From Microbulbifer pacificus (GTDB lineage Bacteria > Pseudomonadota > Gammaproteobacteria > Pseudomonadales > Cellvibrionaceae): a DNA stretch of 64,000 bases. Shown piece by piece: positions 36,549-45,331 of this stretch. A model generated the notes under the pieces. That model made no database searches. It was not told the origin of the DNA and saw nothing but the letters and a program-made list of their open reading frames with translations. A program made the position numbers and the translations under genes. Within the stretch, counting starts at the first letter, position 1. Each line of letters opens with the position of its first letter. The stretch is taken from positions 807,001 through 871,000 of the forward strand of contig NZ_CP137555.1 in assembly GCF_033723955.1 (NCBI RefSeq), in the 5' to 3' direction.

Positions 36549-37574
36549 ATGAAAGCACTATCCAAACTCCATTCAAAGCCCGGAATCTGGATGACCGATG
36601 TCGAGATCCCGGAGCCAGGTCACAACGACCTGCTGATCAAGATCCGCAAGACCGCCATCTGCGGTACCGATATGCACATCTATCACTGGGACGAGTGGTC
36701 GCAGAAGACCATTCCGGTACCCATGGTGGTGGGCCACGAGTATGTGGGCGAAGTGGTGGGCATGGGCCAGGAAGTGGCCGGCTTTAAAGTGGGCGATAGG
36801 GTTAGTGGCGAAGGCCACATCACCTGCGGCCACTGCCGTAACTGCCGCGCCGGCCGCCGCCACCTGTGCCGCAACACCTACGGTGTTGGCGTAAACCGCC
36901 AGGGCTCTTTCGCAGAATACCTGGTAATTCCGGCGCTGAACGCGTTCAAGATCCCGGACAATATTTCCGACGAGCTGGCTTCTATTTTCGACCCGTTCGG
37001 CAACGCGGTGCACACCGCACTGTCGTTTGATCTGGTCGGTGAAGATGTGCTGATCACCGGCGCCGGCCCCATCGGCATCATGGCGGCAGCGGTTGCCCGC
37101 CACGTGGGCGCGCGCCATGTGGTAATCACTGACATCAACGATTACCGCCTGGAACTGGCCAAGAAAATGGGTGCGACCCGCACCGTAAATGTGGGCCGTG
37201 AAAAGCTGCCGGACGTGATGAAAGAAATCGGCATGACCGAAGGTTTCGACGTGGGCCTGGAGATGTCCGGTGTTGCCGTGGCCTTCCGCGATATGCTGTC
37301 GTCCATGAACCACGGCGGCAAAATTGCGATGCTGGGCATTCCCCCGGGTGAGATGGCGATCGACTGGAGCCAGGTGATTTTCAAGGGCCTGATCCTGAAA
37401 GGCATCTACGGCCGCGAGATGTTCGAGACCTGGTACAAAATGGCGAGCCTGATCCAATCTGGCCTCGACCTCTCTCCGATCATTACCCATCAGTTTTCGG
37501 TGGATGATTACCAGAAAGGCTTTGAAACCATGGGTTCCGGTGAGTCAGGCAAGGTTATCCTGAACTGGCAGTGA
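36549..37574 (+). CDS. tdh: L-threonine 3-dehydrogenase
   Basis: Tdh oxidises L-threonine with NAD+ to 2-amino-3-ketobutyrate, which Kbl converts to glycine and acetyl-CoA. The 341-residue zinc medium-chain dehydrogenase shows the catalytic zinc site (C in [15 protein letters not shown], and [10 protein letters not shown]), the structural zinc cluster [15 protein letters not shown], and the NAD-binding [13 protein letters not shown] followed by an acidic residue in VVITDIND. The end [26 protein letters not shown] is typical. No ordinary terminator follows; instead a nested palindromic repeat begins 56 bases past the stop. Confidence 0.97.
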   Translation: MKALSKLHSKPGIWMTDVEIPEPGHNDLLIKIRKTAICGTDMHIYHWDEWSQKTIPVPMVVGHEYVGEVVGMGQEVAGFKVGDRVSGEGHITCGHCRNCRAGRRHLCRNTYGVGVNRQGSFAEYLVIPALNAFKIPDNISDELASIFDPFGNAVHTALSFDLVGEDVLITGAGPIGIMAAAVARHVGARHVVITDINDYRLELAKKMGATRTVNVGREKLPDVMKEIGMTEGFDVGLEMSGVAVAFRDMLSSMNHGGKIAMLGIPPGEMAIDWSQVIFKGLILKGIYGREMFETWYKMASLIQSGLDLSPIITHQFSVDDYQKGFETMGSGESGKVILNWQ

Positions 37575-37629
37575 TGGTTACCGCTGGCTTCGGGGTAAAG
37601 CTCTGAAGCTGGCATTGTGGCGGACAAGC

Positions 37630-37725
37630 GCTGGGTATTCGTTTTCAAAACCGCTGTGAATACATCCCTGTACGCTGCGTCAGCGACGTCCCTGTCGCTG
37701 ACGCTTTTGAAAACGAATCCCCAGC
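37630..37725 (+). repeat. Nested palindromic repeat, copy A
   Basis: The outer arms (37630-37650 and 37705-37725) are complementary at 20 of 21 positions. Between them lie a 26-base core (37651-37676, beginning CCGCTGTGAATACATCC and ending TGTACGCT) and an inner hairpin with an 11-bp stem (37677-37687 and 37694-37704) and loop GTCCCT. The same architecture and core recur at 37816-37909 (opposite strand) and 50316-50424. This copy lies in sense orientation after tdh. Confidence 0.9.
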
Positions 37726-37815
37726 ACTCGCCCTTCAACTCAAAGCTTTGCACTCCGATTTGACCGACTATATTCAAGCTTACGAAGCGCTGTTGCCTGA
37801 TTTTAAGGCTAGGTG

Positions 37816-37909
37816 CCGGGGGAGGCATTTCGAAAGCGTCGCAAACAGGGACGTTTGCGACGCAGCGTACAGGGATGTATTCACAGCGGTTTCGAAATGC
37901 CTCCCCCGG
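37816..37909 (-). repeat. Nested palindromic repeat, copy B (inverted)
   Basis: The outer arms (37816-37835 and 37890-37909) are perfectly complementary over 20 bases. The inner hairpin stem is 37836-37846 with 37853-37863 (11 bp, loop AGGGAC, which reads GTCCCT on the minus strand). The 26-base core at 37864-37889 is the exact reverse complement of the core of copy A, although arms and hairpin stem are of unrelated sequence. On the minus strand it lies downstream of the antiporter gene. Confidence 0.9.
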
Positions 37910-38105
37910 TGGCTGGCCGCCCAAGCTTCAGAACAGAGCACCTCAAAATTCACAGGATTTAAACGAGTGATAAGAGTAATCGGCGTACTCCTCTTCGCCC
38001 TGCTGCTGTTGGCAATCGCAGCTCACCTGTTTTACTCCCGCAAAGCGAGAGAAGAAGAAACCGGATGTTTGCCAACATTTCCCATTCACCACGTCGCAAG
38101 AACCT

Positions 38106-39347
38106 TTACGACTCCATCTTCCGGATCAAGCGCGTACTCGTAGTCCCCTGCACCAGCAGCGAAAACAACACCACGCCGAATACCATCGCCTGCACCGTCG
38201 ACCAGTAAGGCAACTCCGTCGGCAGCGACAGCACCAGCGCCGCTGAAATCACCCCGCGCAATCCACCCCAGCTCAAGATCAACCGCCAGCTGTGAGTGAT
38301 CGGCGGTCCCACATAGCGTGCCAATGGCGCAACCAGAAACACCGCCAGGCCGCGTGCACCGATCGCCGCAACAATGGCGACAATCATCGCCAGCCAGTGC
38401 TGCGCAAACATATCGAATGAAATCACCAGCCCCATGATCACGAAGATCAGTGCGTGAAATAGCAGCCCAAGCCACTCCCAGGTGGGTGCCGCATGGGCGA
38501 GATAGGTTTCCTGTTGTTCCCTTAAGCAGGCGCGGGCAACGATCGCACAGATCATCACCGAGAGAATACCGGACACGCCGACCACGTGTTCCGCCAGGTA
38601 AAAACTGCCGAAGGCCGCCAGCACCAGCACCACCAGTGCCGCGCCCGCAGAGCGGAGAAACAGAATCACGATGGCGGTCAGCAGACCGCAAATAGTCCCC
38701 ACCGCCAGACCGCCGAAGAACACCGCGACGAAATACAGTGCAAAACTGCCCGCACCATTGATCGACTCGCCGGTGGCAACCGCCCCTTCCATGGCGCTGT
38801 GGGTGGCGATGCCGACAACGAGGGAGAACAGCAGTATCGCCAGCGCATCGTTGAACAGGCTCTCCCCTTCCACCAGCGTGAGTAATTCATCATTGGCTCC
38901 GGTCCGGCGCAGGCGGCAAACAATCGCGACCGGATCCGTGGCGGCGAGTATTGAGCCGGTGAGCAGTGCGGCGAGCCAGGGAAAGTCATTGGGCTGGTGC
39001 ACTCCGAAATACACCAGCGCTGCGGTGATCAGGATGCAAATAGGCACGCCCACCATGGCCAGCAGCAGTGCAGGCCCCAGCCAGCGGAACAGGATATCCG
39101 GGTCGATCTTCCACGCGGACTGGAACATCAGTACCGGCAGTATGATGAAAAACACCAGCTGGTGAATATTTTCCGCGCGCAGGCCGGTGTTGTAATCGAA
39201 CACCGGTAGCAGTATTCCAGCGAGCACACCGGCGATCAGACAGCCGAGGGTGTCATCCCGCTTTAGCAGTCGTGCAATGCCGAGTCCCGCGACGGCGGCC
39301 AGGGCCATATACAGCCCCTGCCCTACCAGTGTGGTGACGCCATCCAT
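38106..39347 (-). CDS. CPA1-family sodium/proton antiporter
   Basis: The 413-residue inner-membrane protein has about twelve hydrophobic segments and the CPA1 (NhaP-like) signatures ATDPVAIV and VEGESLFNDALAILLF, which carry the aspartates that exchange cations. LLKRDDTLGCLIAGVLAGILLP and the final RLILSWGGLRGVISAALVLSLP stretch are also typical. It should expel sodium or potassium in exchange for protons, useful in a salty habitat; the ion is not readable from sequence. The ATG at 39347 has GGGAGAG seven bases before it. The start lies 16 bases beyond the stop of the upstream flavoprotein gene, so both are probably in one operon. Confidence 0.88.
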   Translation of the reverse strand: MDGVTTLVGQGLYMALAAVAGLGIARLLKRDDTLGCLIAGVLAGILLPVFDYNTGLRAENIHQLVFFIILPVLMFQSAWKIDPDILFRWLGPALLLAMVGVPICILITAALVYFGVHQPNDFPWLAALLTGSILAATDPVAIVCRLRRTGANDELLTLVEGESLFNDALAILLFSLVVGIATHSAMEGAVATGESINGAGSFALYFVAVFFGGLAVGTICGLLTAIVILFLRSAGAALVVLVLAAFGSFYLAEHVVGVSGILSVMICAIVARACLREQQETYLAHAAPTWEWLGLLFHALIFVIMGLVISFDMFAQHWLAMIVAIVAAIGARGLAVFLVAPLARYVGPPITHSWRLILSWGGLRGVISAALVLSLPTELPYWSTVQAMVFGVVLFSLLVQGTTSTRLIRKMES

Positions 39348-39363
39348 GGTGCTCTCCCGCCCG

Positions 39364-40908
39364 TTAGTTAACACCGCGATCGGAAGCGATCACGGATTTG
39401 GGTTTGACCTCCGGCACAAGTTCATTGAGCGGCATTGGCACGCCGCGTTCGCTGATCACTTCCACGTGGGCGCGGCGCAGCAGGCGCGGTTCCGGCACGC
39501 CACAGGAGTGAGCGATGGTGCCCACCTCGTATTCCATGTTGCGCGCGTAGTGATACACGCGCTCCGCCTTGTCCATCGGATCCAGCCCCTGCTGCAGGTC
39601 GGGATTGTGGGTAGTGACACCGGTGGGACAGGTGTTTTTGTTGCACTGCATCGCCTGGATACAGCCGAGGGCAAACATAAAGCCGCGCCCGCAGTTGACG
39701 AAGTCCGCGCCCATGGCCAGTGCCCAGGCCACCATGGAAGGGGTCAGCAGTTTGCCGGCGCAGATAATCTTGATGCGCTCGCGCAGGCCGTACTGGGTAA
39801 TCAGGTCCACCACCAGGGGCAGGCTGCGGTTCAGTGGCAGGCCCATGTAGTCCATCAGGCTCTGCGGCGCCGCGCCGCTGCCGCCGTCGGCGCTGTCGAT
39901 ATTGATAAAGTCCGGCGCGGATTCGATACCGCGCCGCTGGATCGCTTCGCAAAGGTCGTGCAGCCAATCGCTGACGCCGATCACGCACTTGAAGCCTACG
40001 GGTTTGCCGGTGACCTCGCGGATATGGTTCACCATATCCAGCAGACCATCCACATCGCGGATTTCCGGGTGCCCATTGGGGCTGATGGAATCCATCCCCG
40101 CGGGAATACCGCGCACATGGGCAATTTCCGGCGTGACCTTGATACCCGGCAGTATCCCGCCCTTGCCGGGCTTGGCGCCCTGGGAGAGCTTCAGCTCGAA
40201 CATTTTCACCTGTTCGAGGGCCGCCACTTCTTTCAGTTTTTCGTCCGACAGGTTGCCCTCGGCGTCCCGCACTCCGTATTTGGCGGTGCCGATCTGGAAC
40301 ACGATGTCGCAACCGCCGGACAGGTGATGGGAGGAGAGACCACCTTCACCGGTGTTCATCCAGATACCCGCCTTGGCCGCCCCCTTCGACAGCGCCGTGA
40401 CCGCCGGTACCGACAGCGCGCCGAAACTCATGCCGGAAATATTGAAAATGGAGCGGGTGGTATAGGGCTTGCGGGCCACGCCCTCGCCCAGGGTCACTTC
40501 CCGCGGCGGCACCGCGTCCTTGCTGAGGGTGGGAAACGGGTGATTGAGGAAGACGATGTCGCCGGGCTGGTTGAGCGGCCTGGTGGAACCAAACGCGACG
40601 GTGGAATCCACGTTTTTCGCCGCCCGGTACACCCAACTGCGCTGGGCGCGGTTGAACGGCATCTCCTCACGATCGAGGGAAAAGAAGTACTGGCGAAAAA
40701 ATTCGCCCAGGTGCTCGAACTGGTAGCGGAAACGCCCCAGCACCGGGAAGTTGCGCCGGATCGCCTGTTTGGTCTGGCTCACGTCTGACAGGTACATGTA
40801 GGCGACGTACAGCACCAGCACCACCAGCCCGAAGGCAAACAACATCGAAAACAGCTGCAACACCGTGACCGCAAACCCTTTAATTGCGGCTACTGCCTGA
40901 AGATCCAT
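39364..40908 (-). CDS. FMN-binding glutamate-synthase-like protein with a membrane anchor
   Basis: The 514-residue protein begins with one membrane helix (about residues 15-42) and then carries the FMN-dependent central domain of glutamate synthase (GltB-like): ISGMSFGALSVPAVTALSKGA, NTGEGGLSSHH, ELKLSQGAKPGKGGILPG, NIDSADGGSGAAP. The three cysteines of CIQAMQCNKNTC match the iron-sulfur ligands of the family. It lacks the glutaminase domain and the ammonia tunnel entry, so it is not a complete glutamate synthase; members of this stand-alone family have no settled function. It precedes the antiporter gene by 16 bases in the same direction and is divergent from the radical SAM gene. Confidence 0.85.
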   Translation of the reverse strand: MDLQAVAAIKGFAVTVLQLFSMLFAFGLVVLVLYVAYMYLSDVSQTKQAIRRNFPVLGRFRYQFEHLGEFFRQYFFSLDREEMPFNRAQRSWVYRAAKNVDSTVAFGSTRPLNQPGDIVFLNHPFPTLSKDAVPPREVTLGEGVARKPYTTRSIFNISGMSFGALSVPAVTALSKGAAKAGIWMNTGEGGLSSHHLSGGCDIVFQIGTAKYGVRDAEGNLSDEKLKEVAALEQVKMFELKLSQGAKPGKGGILPGIKVTPEIAHVRGIPAGMDSISPNGHPEIRDVDGLLDMVNHIREVTGKPVGFKCVIGVSDWLHDLCEAIQRRGIESAPDFINIDSADGGSGAAPQSLMDYMGLPLNRSLPLVVDLITQYGLRERIKIICAGKLLTPSMVAWALAMGADFVNCGRGFMFALGCIQAMQCNKNTCPTGVTTHNPDLQQGLDPMDKAERVYHYARNMEYEVGTIAHSCGVPEPRLLRRAHVEVISERGVPMPLNELVPEVKPKSVIASDRGVN

Positions 40909-41011
40909 TCCCTAGCCCCTGTTCTGCTCGTTTAAAAGGCGGAGACCAAAACCGAGCAGTCATTGTATGCGCAGGCTCGCGCTATTGCACACTCCCGCCC
41001 CCGACAATAAA

Positions 41012-41027
41012 CTGTACAAACATACAG
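41012..41027 (+). promoter_or_regulatory. LexA (SOS) box upstream of the radical SAM gene
   Basis: CTGTACAAACATACAG fits the gammaproteobacterial LexA site CTGTATATATATACAG at 13 of 16 positions, including both outer CTGT/ACAG halves. It ends 27 bases before the GTG start at 41055. The P. aeruginosa homologue PA0069 is, to my knowledge, in the LexA regulon, so the site makes sense. Confidence 0.75.
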
Positions 41028-41054
41028 TTACCCAGCCTCCAACAGAGCTTTGCC

Positions 41055-42143
41055 GTGGCCAATGACGCCCCCACCAATCCCACACGCCTGTACAAGGGCC
41101 GCGGCGCCATCAGCAATCTGGCGGGGCGCTTCGTGGATCAGGTCAGCAGCCGCGAGAGCGACGGCTGGGAACTGGAGCTGGAACCGCTGCAACGGATAGA
41201 AACCCTGGCGATCGAGGAGAAGGCGAAATCCATTATCGCCACCAACAATTCCCCGGACATTCCGTTCAGCCAGTCCATCAATGCCTACCGCGGCTGTGAG
41301 CACGGTTGCATCTACTGCTATGCCCGCCCGGCCCACGCCTATATGGACCTGTCACCGGGACTCGATTTTGAAACCAGGCTGTTTTACAAACCCAATGCTT
41401 CTGAGCTGCTGGAACAGGCGCTGCGCAAAAAGGGCTACCAGTGCAGCCCCATCGCCATGGGTACCAATACCGACCCCTACCAGCCGCTGGAAAAAGACAA
41501 GCAGATCACCCGCCAGCTACTGGAAACGCTGCAGCGCCACCGCCACCCGCTGACCATCGTCACCAAGAGCCAGCTGATCCTGCGCGACCTGCCGATCCTC
41601 GCGGAGATGGCCCAGGACAATCTGGTGCACGTGGCCATCAGTGTGACCACACTCGACAATGACCTGAAACGCAAACTGGAACCGCGCACCGCTGGCCCGG
41701 CCGCGCGCCTGCGCACCATCGAGGCGCTGAGCAACGCGGGGATTCCCACCGCGGTGATGGCGGCGCCGATGATTCCCGCGATCAACGATTCAGAACTGGA
41801 GAAGATTCTCACAGGCGCCAGTGACGCCGGCGCCATTCAGGCGGCCTACATCCTGCTGCGCCTGCCGTTTGAGGTGGCACCACTGTTCCGCCAGTGGCTG
41901 GCCGAGCACTACCCGGAGCGGGCGGCCCATGTGATGAGTCTGGTGCAGCAGAGCCGCGGGGGAAAAGACAACCAGAGCGAATTCGGCGAGCGCCAGCGCG
42001 GCACCGGGGTGTTTGCGCAGCTGTTGCGGCAGAGATTCAAGATCCACTGCCGCAAACTGGGGCTGAATGAGAGAAAACTGGCACTGGACTGCAGCCACTT
42101 CACCCTGCCGCCCCAAACGGGGGACCAGCAGAGTCTTTTTTAG
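41055..42143 (+). CDS. PA0069-family radical SAM protein
   Basis: The 362-residue product has the radical SAM cluster motif in INAYRGCEHGCIYCYARP (C-x3-C-x2-C). Family landmarks are YKGRGAISN near the start, SPIAMGTNTDPYQPLEKD, TIVTKSQLILRDLPIL and GTGVFAQLLRQRF near the end. These are shared with spore-photoproduct-lyase-like and PA0069-type proteins, which are proposed to act on DNA, though no reaction is established for this family. The GTG at 41055 is the best start: it precedes the conserved YKGRG by a dozen residues, and a LexA box lies just upstream. An alternative frame extension to 40884 would run through that box. Confidence 0.85.
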   Translation: MANDAPTNPTRLYKGRGAISNLAGRFVDQVSSRESDGWELELEPLQRIETLAIEEKAKSIIATNNSPDIPFSQSINAYRGCEHGCIYCYARPAHAYMDLSPGLDFETRLFYKPNASELLEQALRKKGYQCSPIAMGTNTDPYQPLEKDKQITRQLLETLQRHRHPLTIVTKSQLILRDLPILAEMAQDNLVHVAISVTTLDNDLKRKLEPRTAGPAARLRTIEALSNAGIPTAVMAAPMIPAINDSELEKILTGASDAGAIQAAYILLRLPFEVAPLFRQWLAEHYPERAAHVMSLVQQSRGGKDNQSEFGERQRGTGVFAQLLRQRFKIHCRKLGLNERKLALDCSHFTLPPQTGDQQSLF

Positions 42144-42286
42144 GGAATTTCTGAAAAGCTACTGCGCGTGAGTCTGGCGGCGTCCGGCGGTGCTCAAAAT
42201 GCTCATGTATCAAAAATACATTCCGCTTTCTGCGCTCCGGCAGCCACCGCCAGCCTCCCGCTCGTTACGTTTTTCAGAGATCCCCT
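42142..42286. repeat. 145-bp imperfect palindrome between convergent genes
   Basis: Arms of about 47 bases (from 42142 rightward and from 42286 leftward) are roughly 70 % complementary, with long matched blocks such as TCTGAAAA/TTTTCAGA and CTGGCGG/CCGCCAG. The centre contains a perfect small hairpin ATGTAT-CAAAA-ATACAT (42205-42221). The element starts inside the radical SAM stop codon and ends six bases from the arsH stop, filling the whole gap. It differs from the nested repeats A-C. Confidence 0.75.
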
Positions 42287-42291
42287 AGCAA

Positions 42292-43008
42292 TCACATCGA
42301 GCGCTGATCGATCCGCTTGCGGAATTCCTCGGCACTTTCCTTGCGCTCGGAGTAGCGGTCCACCAGGTAGTCAGCGCGATCGCGCAGCAGCAGAGTGAAC
42401 TTCACCAGCTCTTCCATCACATCCACCACCCGATCGTACAGGGACGATGGCTTCATGCGATCGTTGTCGTCGAACTCCAGCCAGGCCTTGGGTATCGAGG
42501 ACTGGTTGGGGATGGTGAACATCCGCATCCAGCGCCCCAGCACACGCATCTGGTTGACCGCATTGAACGACTGCGAGCCGCCACTGACCTGCATCACCGC
42601 CAGAGTCTTGCCCTGGGTGGGGCGGATGCCCTGTATCGCCAGCGGGATCCAGTCTATCTGCGCCTTCATGATACCGGTCATGGCACCGTGACGCTCCGGG
42701 CTGCACCACACCATGCCGTCACACCACTGGGCCAGCGCGCGAAGCTCCTGCACCTTGGGATGATCCTCTGCTGCATCGTCCGGCAGCGGCAAACCGCTCG
42801 GATTGAAGGTGCGGGTTTCCGCACCAAAGAATTCCAGGATCCGCGCGGCCTCTTCCGCCGCCAGGCGGCTGAACGAGCGCTGTCGCAGGGAGCCATACAG
42901 CAACAGGATTTTAGGCGGTGCCGGTGTCCGCTCGACGGAGAAAAGTTTCTGCTCGTCGATCGGTTGCAGGCATTCGGCATCGATGTTCGGCAAATCGTTC
43001 AAGGACAC
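42292..43008 (-). CDS. arsH: Arsenical resistance flavoprotein ArsH
   Basis: ArsH is an NADPH-dependent FMN oxidoreductase that oxidises trivalent organoarsenicals. The 238-residue protein has the flavodoxin-like fold with [24 protein letters not shown] (FMN phosphate loop), [26 protein letters not shown], and [26 protein letters not shown], all hallmarks of ArsH. It is the last gene of the arsR-arsC-acr3-arsH operon, three bases after the acr3 stop. A 145-bp palindrome follows its stop. Confidence 0.95.
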   Translation of the reverse strand: MSLNDLPNIDAECLQPIDEQKLFSVERTPAPPKILLLYGSLRQRSFSRLAAEEAARILEFFGAETRTFNPSGLPLPDDAAEDHPKVQELRALAQWCDGMVWCSPERHGAMTGIMKAQIDWIPLAIQGIRPTQGKTLAVMQVSGGSQSFNAVNQMRVLGRWMRMFTIPNQSSIPKAWLEFDDNDRMKPSSLYDRVVDVMEELVKFTLLLRDRADYLVDRYSERKESAEEFRKRIDQRSM

Positions 43009-43011
43009 AGC

Positions 43012-44031
43012 TCACTCCTCAAAGTAGTGGCGGGTTTTGTTGGCAAACGCCACCAGGCTCAGCATCACCGGCACTTCCACCAGCACCCCCACCACCGTCG
43101 CCAGTGCGGCACCGGAGTTGAGGCCAAACAGGGAAATGGCCACCGCAACCGCCAGCTCGAAAAAATTCGAAGTGGCGATCATGCAACCCGGCGCGGCGAT
43201 ATTGTGCGGCAGCTTCATCGCACGGGCAGCGCCATAGGAAACCGCAAAAATACCGTAGGTCTGGATCAGCAGCGGAATTGCGATCAGCACAATGGCCAGC
43301 GGTTTGGTGAGAATGGTTTCCGCCTGGAACCCGAACAGCAGCACCACCGTCGCCAACAGGCCGGCAATGGAAATGGGTTTCACGGTTGCCAAGAAGTGGT
43401 TCAGGCGCGAGTGATCCGAGCGTGAGTCCAGATGCGCTCGGGTAAGAATACCGGCAATCAGCGGTATCACCACATACAGCAGCACCGACAGCAACAGCGT
43501 ATCCCAGGGCACCGTCACGTCACTCACACCCAGCAAAAATGCGGCGAGGGGCGCAAACGCAAAAATCATGATGACGTCGTTCACCGACACCTGCACCAGC
43601 GTGTAGTTGGCATCGCCGCGGGTCAGCTGGCTCCACACGAACACCATCGCGGTACACGGGGCGACACCCAGCAGGATCATGCCGGCGATATATTCTGTGG
43701 CCGTCTGCGGGTCCACCAGATCGGCAAAAATCACCCGGAAAAACAACCAGCCGAGGGCCGCCATGGTGAAGGGCTTGACCAGCCAGTTCATCACCAGGGT
43801 GAGGAACAGACCCTTGGGTTTTTTACGGATGTCGCGGATAGAGGAGAAATCCACCTGCACCATCATCGGGTAGATCATCAACCAGATAAAAATCGCCACG
43901 GGGATATTTACATGGGCCACTTCCAGTGAGGCAAACCACTGGAACAATCCCGGGAACACCGTGCCGAGCAGCACACCGGCGACGATGCAAAGCGCCACCC
44001 ATACGGAAAGATACCGTTCAAAAAGGCCCAC
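43012..44031 (-). CDS. acr3: ACR3-family arsenite efflux permease
   Basis: This 339-residue inner-membrane protein with about ten hydrophobic segments expels arsenite. Family motifs are [26 protein letters not shown], the conserved cysteine in [26 protein letters not shown] that is needed for transport, and the C-terminal [16 protein letters not shown]. It belongs to the ACR3 (Bass) family, not the E. coli ArsB family. The gene lies between arsC (two bases) and arsH (three bases), so translation is likely coupled. Confidence 0.95.
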   Translation of the reverse strand: MGLFERYLSVWVALCIVAGVLLGTVFPGLFQWFASLEVAHVNIPVAIFIWLMIYPMMVQVDFSSIRDIRKKPKGLFLTLVMNWLVKPFTMAALGWLFFRVIFADLVDPQTATEYIAGMILLGVAPCTAMVFVWSQLTRGDANYTLVQVSVNDVIMIFAFAPLAAFLLGVSDVTVPWDTLLLSVLLYVVIPLIAGILTRAHLDSRSDHSRLNHFLATVKPISIAGLLATVVLLFGFQAETILTKPLAIVLIAIPLLIQTYGIFAVSYGAARAMKLPHNIAAPGCMIATSNFFELAVAVAISLFGLNSGAALATVVGVLVEVPVMLSLVAFANKTRHYFEE

Positions 44032-44033
44032 GG

Positions 44034-44507
44034 TTATTGCACCTCTGCGATGTTCATCAATTTTTCCTGTAGCGCTTCCCGTGAAAGATCGTTCAGATCC
44101 AGCGACAGCAGCCGTTGCACGCGCCGCTCGATAGTTGTCATCACCGCATAGAACGCATCACGAACCTCTTCTTCGCTGCCGTCCAGTTTAGAGGGATCCG
44201 GCAACCCCCAGTGCACCTTAACGGTATCGCCGAACCACACAGGGCAGGTCTCACTGGCGGCACTGTCGCACACCGTCACCACGATATCCGGCTGATCCAC
44301 TGCAAACGCATCCCAGGACTGGCTGCGCAATCCCGCTGTATCGATTCCCTTTTCCTTGAGGTAACGGAGCGAAAGCGGGTGTACCTCACCACTGGGTTGG
44401 CTGCCCGCGCTGAACGCCTGAATACGCCCCTGCCCCAGGTGATTGGTTATCGCCTCGCTCAGGATGCTGCGGCAGCGATTGTGGGTACAGATATACAGAA
44501 TCTTCAT
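44034..44507 (-). CDS. arsC: Arsenate reductase, low-molecular-weight phosphatase type
   Basis: ArsC reduces arsenate to arsenite for export. The 157-residue protein has the phosphatase-like loop ICTHNRCRS (nucleophile C7, anion-binding R13, C-x5-R-S). Two further cysteines, C80 and C88, in [15 protein letters not shown] form the disulfide relay of thioredoxin-coupled ArsC enzymes, and the DP acid loop is [10 protein letters not shown]. It is therefore the S. aureus pI258 type rather than the glutaredoxin-dependent E. coli type. It follows arsR by 22 bases and precedes acr3 by two. Confidence 0.93.
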   Translation of the reverse strand: MKILYICTHNRCRSILSEAITNHLGQGRIQAFSAGSQPSGEVHPLSLRYLKEKGIDTAGLRSQSWDAFAVDQPDIVVTVCDSAASETCPVWFGDTVKVHWGLPDPSKLDGSEEEVRDAFYAVMTTIERRVQRLLSLDLNDLSREALQEKLMNIAEVQ

Positions 44508-44529
44508 TCATCCATCTCGTGAGTTGTTT

Positions 44530-44865
44530 TCAGCAACAGGCCGGGCGATCGGGCATCGCCTGGAGGTTATTGCGCAATAAGGTTAATCGCTCGGACTCGG
44601 CATTGGCCGCCGCGTTACACGCGGATGCCGCCCACGCTGGCAGCTGCGGGTGAATGGCGTAGTAGACCCACTGGCCACGCCGGGTATCCTGCAGCAGCCC
44701 GCAGTTGCGCAACTGCGCCAGATGCCGGGAAATCTTCGGCTGGGACTCCCCCAGCGCCGCCACCAGCTCACATACGCACAGCTCGCCCTCCGCCTGCATC
44801 AGCATCACCAGCTGCAGACGGGTCTCGTCCGCCAGACATTTGAACAATTGCACAGGGGTTATCAC
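44530..44865 (-). CDS. arsR: ArsR-family arsenite-responsive repressor
   Basis: ArsR represses the ars operon until arsenite binds. The 111-residue winged-helix protein has FKCLADETRLQLVMLMQAEGELCVCELVAAL with the C30-x-C32 arsenite pair in the recognition-helix region, then SQPKISRHLAQLRNCGLL and RRGQWVYYAI. A C-terminal ACC tail may add ligands. The GTG at 44865 is chosen because GGGAGG lies a few bases upstream; the longer frame to 44970 would cover the operator. The four-gene order arsR-arsC-acr3-arsH is complete. Confidence 0.93.
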   Translation of the reverse strand: MITPVQLFKCLADETRLQLVMLMQAEGELCVCELVAALGESQPKISRHLAQLRNCGLLQDTRRGQWVYYAIHPQLPAWAASACNAAANAESERLTLLRNNLQAMPDRPACC

Positions 44866-44898
44866 ACGGCCTCCCAGGCATCGGGTTGAGTGGCGGGC

Positions 44899-44924
44899 AT
44901 TATATATGGATATGCACATATGTA
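44899..44924 (-). promoter_or_regulatory. Candidate ArsR operator
   Basis: An AT-rich imperfect palindrome (ATATATGGATATGCACATATG is its heart) lies about 35 bases upstream of the arsR start, in an otherwise GC-rich gap. Its position and dyad symmetry suit an ArsR binding site overlapping the promoter. Confidence 0.5.
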
Positions 44925-45001
44925 AATTTAATGGCGCGTTCGTACTGCCCCAGGCTGGTACAATTCGCATTACTGCGATTCCTCCCCAGCAAAGGTGAAA
45001 A

Positions 45002-45283
45002 GTGTCCGACTGGTTTGTCTACCTGATCCGCACCCGCTCCGGCAGTCTCTATACTGGCATCACCCGGGACGTGGCGCGCCGATTCGACGAGCACAGCAGC
45101 GGTGGCCCCAAAGCGGCCAAGGCGCTGCGCGGGCGCGGCCCGCTGAAACTGGAATTCCACCAGGCGGTGGCGGGTAAATCAGAAGCGCTGAAACTGGAGC
45201 TTGCGATCAAGAAATGGCCGAAGGCACGGAAAGAGGCATTGATTGCAGGCCGGTTCGAGCTGCCAATTGACCAACCGGCGTAA
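45002..45283 (+). CDS. GIY-YIG nuclease-domain protein (YhbQ/UPF0213-like)
   Basis: This 93-residue single-domain protein has the GIY-YIG core: WFVYLIRTRSGSLYTGITRDVARRFDEHSSGG, with tyrosines, the catalytic arginine in the VARRF stretch, and a downstream glutamate in LKLELAIKKWPK. Stand-alone members such as E. coli YhbQ have weak DNA nuclease activity in vitro and an unclear role. The GTG at 45002 has AAGGTG five bases upstream. It is read away from the ars operon and toward the convergent glutathionylspermidine-synthase-like gene; an inverted repeat (GGCAGGC/GCCTGCC, 45291-45311) separates them. Confidence 0.9.
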   Translation: MSDWFVYLIRTRSGSLYTGITRDVARRFDEHSSGGPKAAKALRGRGPLKLEFHQAVAGKSEALKLELAIKKWPKARKEALIAGRFELPIDQPA

Positions 45284-45331
45284 GCGGCAGGGCAGGCTTT
45301 TTCCGCCTGCCGTGCTACTTGCTTAACCCCA

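Noticed and set aside
37967..38143. Possible 59-residue single-helix protein starting at the GTG at 37967
   Set aside because: A membrane-like segment is present, but there is no ribosome site and the frame ends inside the antiporter gene on the other strand.
39250..40788. 512-codon plus-strand frame
   Set aside because: It is antisense to the glutamate-synthase-like gene, which has clear FMN and cysteine motifs; the shadow has none.
45291..45311. Inverted repeat GGCAGGC/GCCTGCC considered as a terminator
   Set aside because: The T residues are in the loop, not after the stem, on both strands, so a Rho-independent terminator is unlikely.
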